A stretch of 64,000 bases of DNA from Blepharisma japonicum (taxonomy: Eukaryota; Ciliophora; Heterotrichea; Heterotrichida; Blepharismidae), in contig CATKHK010000094.1 of assembly GCA_949751835.1 (NCBI GenBank), positions 95,322 to 159,321 on the forward strand, written 5' to 3'. Below, piece after piece: positions 57,966 to 64,000 of the stretch (positions are counted from its first letter, which is position 1; every line of letters begins with the position of its first letter). Position numbers and translations under genes: made by a program. Below the pieces are notes generated by a model. It ran no database searches and had not been told where the DNA came from. It saw nothing but the letters and a program-made list of their open reading frames with translations.

Positions 57966-60279
57966 TTTAACTTAGATTTAAATAGATTATTACTGTTTTC
58001 ATCAGTTCCTCGCTCTGTATAGCTTTTCGTTAAGATTCCTCTTCTGCTTGAGCTCAGGTCTATCCTATTTGTTTGATATCCACGCTTTGGTGAATCTAAT
58101 GGAGTAGTTTCCTGAGTTTTTGGGATTTTAAGAAGGAATGAAATCTTTTTATTACTTGAAGCGCGAATTTCTGATGATTTGCCAATATATGGTACTGGGC
58201 TTGACTGGCTTTTCCTTCTGGCCGATTGTCCATCATAGCACATGTGAATATCTTCAAGCAAGCCTAAAATAATTCCTTGATTTCCACTTGCGATTTCTTT
58301 TTCGTTCCATGTAAATCTTTGAGACATATTAGGAAGCTTCCTGAAGACATCTAATGCCTTTCGGATATTGCTTAGTGACGATTGGCTTGTTTTTGGATTA
58401 GGAATAACGTTTGATAATTGTTTTGAGGTCATTAAAGATGCGATGTCACAGAAAATTTTACCTTTTTTCAGGAGTTGCATGATATCCCTTATTGAGGATG
58501 ATGGGTAAGGGAGGACTTTTAGCTCTCTGAATCATTCTAAAATAGATTCTTCAAGTTTTTTGATAGCAATAGCTCCATATTGTAAAGGACTATTTTGATA
58601 TTCAAGCGGTCGTGCTGCTGGGTAGCTTGACATAATAGCAGCGAAGAGTGTTCATACAGCTTTTGGATCATATGCTAAAATTTGAGGATTTTCTCTAATA
58701 GCTTTTGGGATTTCTTTTCCTTTGCTTATAAAAACATTCAGGACATTGTAAAAATTTTCAATTACCATTCTGGTATTGGTTGGGCTCTGTTTTATTATGA
58801 TTTTAACTCCTTCTACCACATATAGCAGCTGGCAAAATGTGACACCATTTCTGATATTATCAACATAAATATTGTCACTTTCTTCAAAATCGAGATTTAG
58901 TGCCATAAGCCACTCTTTTACATTTGATATCAGTTCTTCAGATACTTGAAAATTTTTATTATAAGCAAAACTTTTTCTGGTCATTTGAATGATATTAGAA
59001 CTCTTAAATGAATGAGAAAGTCGACTAGAAATAATTTCAGGGGAAGTAGATTTAGATCTTGCTGAAGCAGCGTAAGATCTTGATTTGTGGAAACTTTTCA
59101 TATTCGAAGTTTGCATAATAGACTCTACTTTTAGCTCTGGGATCAGGTTGTATACGCTGCAGCTGGTGGTTTCTTCTTGTTTTGGTGGCTCTAGTAATTT
59201 AGAAAAAGTCCGAGAAGAGCTTCTGCTTGTTTTTCTGGAAATGCAGTAAAAGTTTTTAATATCTTCTAAAATTCCCCAGGTCGCAATTTCATCTCCATTT
59301 ATAATGCTTTCATTTGACCATAAATACTTTGAGCTCATTCTTGGAAAGCCTCTTAAATATTCAAGAACCTTCGATATATTTGATATAACTTGTGCTTTGT
59401 TTTTTGGGTGTCTTTCAATTCCTTTTATAGCTTCTTGTCTCCCTTCATTTCTGTTTATTATATCACATAATATTACCCCAGTCCTGCATATTTCTGGTAA
59501 AATGTTAATATCAAGGAATCCTTTTTTTACAATCCTTAATTCTTCAATCCAGCTAATAATATTAGCTTTTTGAATATCTGAAAGCTGCATTCGCTTAGTT
59601 TTAGGGATAATAGAAGACTTTTGAGATTCAGTCAAATTTGAAGTCTCACTCAAACTGTGCTTTTGAAAGGATTTGAATATATCAGCGGAGGATATTTCTT
59701 GGACAAAAGTTTCAACTGTGCCGTCATTTTGTTCTGCTTCTTTTTGTGCTTGTTTTATAAATGAAGCTTTGGATGGCAGTGAGCTTTCAGTTAGCTCATG
59801 AGTTTCAGTATGATTCTGCGTGACAACTGCTTCTTGTTGCACGACAACTGCTTCTTGTTTATTGAGAACCTTTTCTTGCTGTAATTCTGATTTCAGCATA
59901 GCTTTTGCATGCTCCCGTCAATTTGTGTTTATAATAATTTTCATGATATGCTTCAGGCATTCTGGATTCTAAATAAAATTTACATTGTAAACATCTTCTG
60001 CTTTTAAATTCTTTACTCTTGCAGATATTGTGCTAAGCTCTATAATGATAATATTTCAATTGTTTAATGCATCATTTTTTGAGCTTACTCTTCTTTGCAC
60101 GTCCTTTAGATGGTCTCTACCTGTCATTGCAGCCACAATATCTCCCACAATGATTCCTGATTTTAAATCATCTAAAGTATCTACCAATGCACAACCAGGG
60201 ATATCTTGTGAATTTATCCAGTCTATGATACTCAAAATTTCCTATATATAAGTTTTACTTTTGCCTCTTTCTTATCCAT
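57962..60279 (-). CDS. Protein with tandem calponin-homology-like domains, 761 aa
   Basis: A three-exon gene: ATG 60279, a 17-nt intron (60242-60258), a 15-nt intron (59969-59983), TGA-Trp at 60036, 59918, 58652 and 58532, and stop TAA 57962. Four CH-like units are visible: residues 8-95 (ILSIIDWINSQDIPG, LKSGIIVGDIVAAM), about 224-330 (IISWIEELRIVKK, CRTGVILCDIINRNEG, IATWGILEDIKNF), about 438-520 (VKEWLMALNLDFEES, IRNGVTFCQLLYVVEG) and about 560-665 (ILEWFRELKVLPYP, LLKKGKIFCDIASLM, GIILGLLEDIHMCY). The stretch from 95 to 215 is a Gln/Glu-rich linker containing a QEAVV repeat. Actin or microtubule binding is the family role. The C-terminus is Ser/Arg-rich. Confidence 0.85.
59969..59983 (-). 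other. 15-nt intron in tandem-CH gene
   Basis: Minus strand GTAAATTTTATTTAG, carrying an in-frame TAG. Splicing joins EDVYN to NPECLKHIM and places the first CH domain on the same protein. Confidence 0.92.
60242..60258 (-). other. 17-nt intron in tandem-CH gene
   Basis: Minus strand GTAAAACTTATATATAG. It separates a 7-codon first exon (MDKKEAK) from EILSIIDWINS. Seventeen nt is needed for the frame, and the TA dinucleotide lies six bases from the 3' end, the same distance as in the 15-nt introns. Confidence 0.8.
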
Positions 60280-60329
60280 TTCAATAAATTGATACATTAA
60301 GTAAAGTGAAATTAATAGAAAATTTAAAA

Positions 60330-61574
60330 ATGGATTGCTGGTATGCACAGATTTCTTTAGAAGAATTAAAAAAAATCGCAATTTCTGGGAATTTGAGAAA
60401 CAGAATAGTCACATGAAGGGTCTTACTTGGATTACTATCAGGAACTATTGATGAATGAATTGCTCAATCATGGAAAATGAGAGAAGAATACTACAAATTA
60501 AAAGCAGAGCTGAGTCCTTCAGTTCTGCCGAGTGACGAAGATTTAAATTTGCATAACCCTCTGTCAACTTATCATAAAGTAAAGACTAAATAGAATCCGT
60601 GAATGTGCCATTTCAAGAATAGTGATATAAGAAACAAGATAAAGCTGGATGTTGACAGAACAATGCCTGAAAATGAAATTTTCAGGAGGGATCATGTTAA
60701 AAAAGTATTAGAAGATATATTGTTTGTATGGAGCTCGTTGCATGAAATTGGCTACCAGCAAGGATATAATGAAATTATTGCTATTATTTTGATGGTTGGG
60801 CTGGAAGAAGAAGAGACTATTGATGGACTGAGTAGCTGGGAACACCTTGAAGCAGACACTTATTGAATTTTTGATAAAATTATGAGTCTAGGGATTGGCC
60901 AGCTTTATAAGACTGTTGAGGATCCCATTTTTGAAAATTCATTAAATGATATTCCAAGGCTCGATAAATCTAAATTTGAAGATGTCCCAGAACTGATAAG
61001 AAAAAGCCACTATATATTTCATAGAATTTTACAAAAAATAGAACCAAAATTGCATTTGCATATATTGAATCACGAATTTGAGCCACAAATAATTTTAGTA
61101 AGATGGCTTAGATGTCTATTCAGTAGAGAATTTTCCATTTATGATACAGTTATGATATGGGATGCTATTTTTGGGGTCCATGATATTGATATGCCTGATC
61201 TTGAGCTTGTGAATTATATATGTGCAGTCATGCTTGATGTTGAAAGTGAAAATCGTAATTTTTATTCAGTTTTAAAAGTCTCTGATATAGAATTGTTAAA
61301 AGCTCTTACTTGCGATTTTAAAATAGAAAATTCTCGTGACGTCATAGAATCAGCTTGCATTTTATATAACTCTAAACCAAGAAATAAGAGCATTTCTCCA
61401 ATTAAATTTCATGAGGAAGAGGAAAATTCGTGATCTTTGTCATTTAAGAATTTTTTTGGATCGATTTTACCAAATTTCAGCTTTGTGTGTAATGAAGATC
61501 AGGAAGATTTCACAACTTATATAACTATGAAAACAATGAAAAGCCAAAACTTGATCACTGAATTTTCTCCTTAA
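60330..61574 (+). CDS. TBC-domain Rab GTPase-activating protein (TBC1D5-like)
   Basis: 409 aa: ATG 60330 (MDCWYAQISLEELKK), a 15-nt intron at 60579-60593, several TGA-Trp codons, stop TAA 61572. TBC signatures appear in order: GNLRNRIVTWRVLLGLL, IKLDVDRTMPENEIF (the DV.RT motif; the finger Arg of IxxDxxR is in DVDRT), GYQQGYNEIIAIIL (the YxQ-type motif, with YQQG), LNHEFEPQIILVRWLRCLFSREF and VMIWDAIF. The spaced layout with an early break before the DVxRT motif is as in TBC1D5. It stimulates GTP hydrolysis by Rabs. Divergent from the CH gene, with 50 nt between starts. Confidence 0.92.
60579..60593 (+). other. 15-nt intron in TBC gene
   Basis: GTAAAGACTAAATAG. It carries an in-frame TAG. 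Splicing joins STYHK to NPWMCHF at phase 0. TA at 9-10. Confidence 0.92.
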
Positions 61575-61633
61575 TTATGATAATGTAAATATTAAATATT
61601 AAAGTAATTTAAAGATTTACTGTTAAGTAAAAA

Positions 61634-62920
61634 ATGCCAGAAGATGTATTCATAAGATGCTCTCAATGCAAGCAACTTCATATAAAAGGAAACAAGCATA
61701 AATGCTTGAATTTTGTTCCATGTATGCCCTATACAGAAGCTTTACAAATGAAAGAGAAAAAAGAGAGCTCATTACCTAAACTTAAAAGTTCGTCCCCAGT
61801 GCGTTATACCAAAAGACAGTTAAGCATTTCAAAACCCCAAGATGCAGACATCAACAATGACCCAGAAATAAGTTTTGGCCAATATTCTCAAAATCTGGTC
61901 CAAACCCCCAATCTTCCTACTCTGTCTAATCCTCCAAGCCTAACATCACGCTCCAAAACTCCTGTAACCATAAGGCGACAGCTAGCCTTTATCACTCCTT
62001 CTAAAATCAGAGAATCCAGTAGAAAAGACTTGATCCTCAAAGACGTAACTCCATTAAGAAATAGAAAACTTATCCGTGTGGATACTGCTGACTTTAATTC
62101 AGAGCTACTTATTCACAAAGATATCAAAAACACAGAAAATGAGCTAAAATCTGGGGTATATGGAGAAAGAATTAAAAAAGTCCCAAGACATGCACATTGT
62201 TTTAAACATGCAAACTTTTTTGCAGTTACATATTGTAATAGGTGCGGAGTTGATTTGTGTGTGAAATGTTCAAGCGAACACGAAGAGCATGATGCGTTAT
62301 TTAGAAATACAAAAATATTGCTTAAAGCTCCATCGGTGACTGATATTGATCCATTTAAAAATACAGGGTCAGTGACGTTGAATTTGGTAGGTTTTTCGAG
62401 AATTGATGAAGAAAATGAAAACACAACTCCGAGGAAAATAAAAATTTGTGCTGATTGCGGCTATGCGGTGAATTGCCCAGATATTCATTCGAAAAAAGAG
62501 TACGATCTTTGGAAGATCTGCTATAAGTGCCAAAATAAATATTTTACGACCTCGCTGAGTCACACAGAAACAGAAGCGATAATATTTAAAGATGATTTAT
62601 GCGATTTTTATGAATTTTCATTGTCTGCACCAGTTCCAGTGATGATTAATGATAGAAGGTGGGAAAGTACCAAAGAGTATATAAATGCACAAAAAAACTC
62701 AAGCAAATGGGAAGATACTAAGGACGAAATAATGGAAAAAATATGTGAAGAGAAATTTAAGCAGCATCCAAGATTATATCAGCTATTGATGTCAACTACT
62801 GGGCGAGAACTTATGTTTTGCGATTCAAATGAAAAATATTGGGGAATTGGCTTCAATGGATTGGGAAAAAATCGATTAGGTGAGATCTTAATGAAGATTC
62901 GAGATGGAAATATATTTTAA
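61634..62920 (+). CDS. Zinc-finger/B-box protein with C-terminal NADAR-like domain
   Basis: An uninterrupted 428-codon frame from ATG 61634 to TAA. A zinc-knuckle-like start (CSQCKQLHIKGNKHKC, 9-24) is followed by a disordered Ser/Pro/Lys region to about 185. A B-box follows (HCFKHANFFAVTYCNRCG, CVKCSSEHEEHD, 192-225), then a pair of CxxC motifs (CADCGYAV, CYKCQNKYF). Residues about 318-428 match the NADAR/YbiA fold: FYEFSL, WESTKEYINAQK, KDEIMEKICEEKFKQHPRLYQ, TGRELMF and YWGIGFNGLGKNRLGEILM. NADAR enzymes hydrolyse ADP-ribose derivatives. The mid-domain is shortened and one conserved acidic position looks changed, so activity is uncertain. Confidence 0.82.
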   Translation: MPEDVFIRCSQCKQLHIKGNKHKCLNFVPCMPYTEALQMKEKKESSLPKLKSSSPVRYTKRQLSISKPQDADINNDPEISFGQYSQNLVQTPNLPTLSNPPSLTSRSKTPVTIRRQLAFITPSKIRESSRKDLILKDVTPLRNRKLIRVDTADFNSELLIHKDIKNTENELKSGVYGERIKKVPRHAHCFKHANFFAVTYCNRCGVDLCVKCSSEHEEHDALFRNTKILLKAPSVTDIDPFKNTGSVTLNLVGFSRIDEENENTTPRKIKICADCGYAVNCPDIHSKKEYDLWKICYKCQNKYFTTSLSHTETEAIIFKDDLCDFYEFSLSAPVPVMINDRRWESTKEYINAQKNSSKWEDTKDEIMEKICEEKFKQHPRLYQLLMSTTGRELMFCDSNEKYWGIGFNGLGKNRLGEILMKIRDGNIF

Positions 62921-63227
62921 ATTATATCATAAATATTGTAATCTGTGAATATGTATTTAAACTATTTTAAATATTACCTGAGAAAAACTATTGCCTTTTT
63001 ATGCTTAAAATAACTAATATTTGATAAATGAGCCAAAATTATTATATGAAAAACTTATCCTTAGCTTTTATTAAAATGCAGTATATAAATAATGATTACA
63101 GACTAATTAAACTTTCTTACTATATAAACCTCTCCATTTAAAAGCCTTCATAACTAAATGCAAATGATGCACAATCCAAAACAGACTATTAAAATATAAA
63201 ATTCCCTAAAATTAATATAACCGTGGA
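62921..63227. other. AT-rich intergenic region between convergent genes
   Basis: About 305 nt between the ends of two convergent genes. No ORF or RNA gene recognised. Confidence 0.45.
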
Positions 63228-64000
63228 TTAGTAAATTATGCATTTTTTCTTTTTATTTTGACTTGCTTGATCGGGGAACTGCTTTTCTTCAAGAGACTTT
63301 TCAAATTTCATTCTAGCGGTTTCACCATGTTCTCTCGATACAGAGAGCACTTCACGTGTAATCATATCTACAGCATCTTCATTAAGTGTTCTCAAAGTTA
63401 TTACTTTATATCCTTGCTGGCCACACCTTTGCAATATTTCTGATTCATTGATTTCTACAGAATTAACCAAAACTACTCCATGTCTAATCCCGTATTGGTT
63501 TAAACCTTCTAAATATAGATTTAAATCGTTCTCCCAGTGCTGTTTTTTGCCGTCAACTTGAATAAGCCAACAATGAACAGCTCCGAGAAGGAATTCTATT
63601 TTATTGACAGAAGGAATACTAAGCATGCAAATGGATATCATAATCTGGCCAACCATATAGCACGAAAACGCACCCAGAAGTCCAGCTTTTTCAAGACCAC
63701 TTTGTCTTGAATCGTTATGATGAATCAATTCTCCTAAACAGCCAAGCACTCCGACTGTGTAAGAATTTTTTGGTTCAAAAGAAGCATTTCTTACATCTTT
63801 TAGGGAATTAAAGACTTCTTCTACAGCTTTTCATTGAAGGTCTTCGAGTATCCTTACCTGGGGAAATGAACGATGCAAAATAGGCTTCCAAAGCTGTGCT
63901 CTTTCAGCGAGTTTTCGCCAATTTTTGGCTGATGCTCGGAAGTGGGCAATATCTTTTAAATCTAGGTATGAGAATATTTCACCAAGGAGATTTACGCTAT
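63228..64000 (-). CDS. F-box protein with degenerate Ras-like domain and CaaX-like end (5' incomplete)
   Basis: The frame enters from the right edge and ends at TAA 63228; TGA-Trp near 63832. The first visible residues form an F-box (LLGEIFSYLDLKDIAHFRAS, KNWRKLAERAQLWKPIL). From about residue 80 the pattern is that of a small GTPase: a P-loop-like TVGVLGCLGEL without the Lys/Ser of GxxxxGKS, AVHCWLIQVDGK, GVVLVNSVEINESEIL and QGYKVITLRTLNEDAVDMI. The end is KKKKCIIY, a polybasic stretch with a CaaX-like terminus as in Ras proteins, though Tyr is an unusual last residue. It is likely a substrate adaptor of an SCF ubiquitin ligase; nucleotide binding is doubtful. Confidence 0.8.

Noticed and set aside
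1-64000. Widespread pseudogenes or gene fragments suggested by frames broken at TGA
   Set aside because: The pieces are in the same frame, the TGA falls at conserved Trp sites, and whole domain orders are restored. Reassigned UGA explains all of them.
1-64000. tRNA, rRNA, transposase, CRISPR or telomere repeats
   Set aside because: Scanned the gene-free stretches on both strands and found no convincing cloverleaf, repeat array, transposase motif or CCCTAACA-type telomere run.

Overview
The window reads as somatic (macronuclear-type) chromosome of a heterotrich ciliate, most likely Blepharisma or a close relative. Three things point there. (1) Reading frames continue through dozens of in-frame TGA codons, often where a family has an invariant Trp (WNK kinase VAW, the W after the DHHC Cys, IQ motifs, the SIN3 HDAC-interaction region), while TAA and less often TAG are the only stops, so UGA = Trp. 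(2) Frames are joined by 15-nt introns of one form, GTA-N5-TA-N3-AG. I resolve seven of these and one 17-nt intron. (3) Genes are dense on both strands (about 40 in 64 kb), AT-rich, with very short intergenic gaps. The genus is inference; the code and introns are seen directly.

Layout. 1-9.6 kb: edge gene, a long coiled-coil protein, an unknown basic protein, a DENN protein, a POLD3-like polymerase delta subunit, PEX11, and a FYVE-like protein with a CaaX end. 9.6-20.9 kb: a 1605-aa Glu/Lys-rich protein, a basic/acidic protein with a 30-nt tandem duplication, a multi-IQ protein, and a VIT-VWA protein. 21-24.9 kb: a WIPI/Atg18 PROPPIN, a DHHC S-acyltransferase fused to a RING-H2 finger, and a WNK kinase. 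25-34.4 kb: disordered proteins plus three proteins beginning MGxC (a ubiquitin-like/dead-protease/kelch protein, an STK32-like AGC kinase, and a ubiquitin-like zinc protein). 34.5-41.4 kb: mitochondrial DLST, coiled-coil proteins, and the SIN3 corepressor. 41.6-50 kb: an allantoinase-like protein lacking metal ligands, SPEF1/CLAMP, TGS1, and a CNG/EAG-type K+ channel. 50-64 kb: an unknown basic protein, a HAD-like family protein, a giant protein with degenerate NDK domains next to a small gene sharing its N-terminal module, a tandem calponin-homology protein, a TBC Rab-GAP, a B-box/NADAR protein, and an F-box protein with a degenerate Ras-like domain.

There is no operon logic. The genes are independent eukaryotic loci: membrane traffic and lipid signalling (DENN, TBC, WIPI, FYVE, DHHC, PEX11), cilia and cytoskeleton (SPEF1, CH proteins, the NDK protein), chromatin and RNA (SIN3, TGS1, POLD3) and signalling (WNK, AGC kinase, K+ channel). 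The recurring oddity is catalytic domains that appear to have lost active-site residues inside new fusions. I saw no rRNA, tRNA, transposon, CRISPR or telomere repeat. Functions are assigned by eye from motifs; no database search was run.
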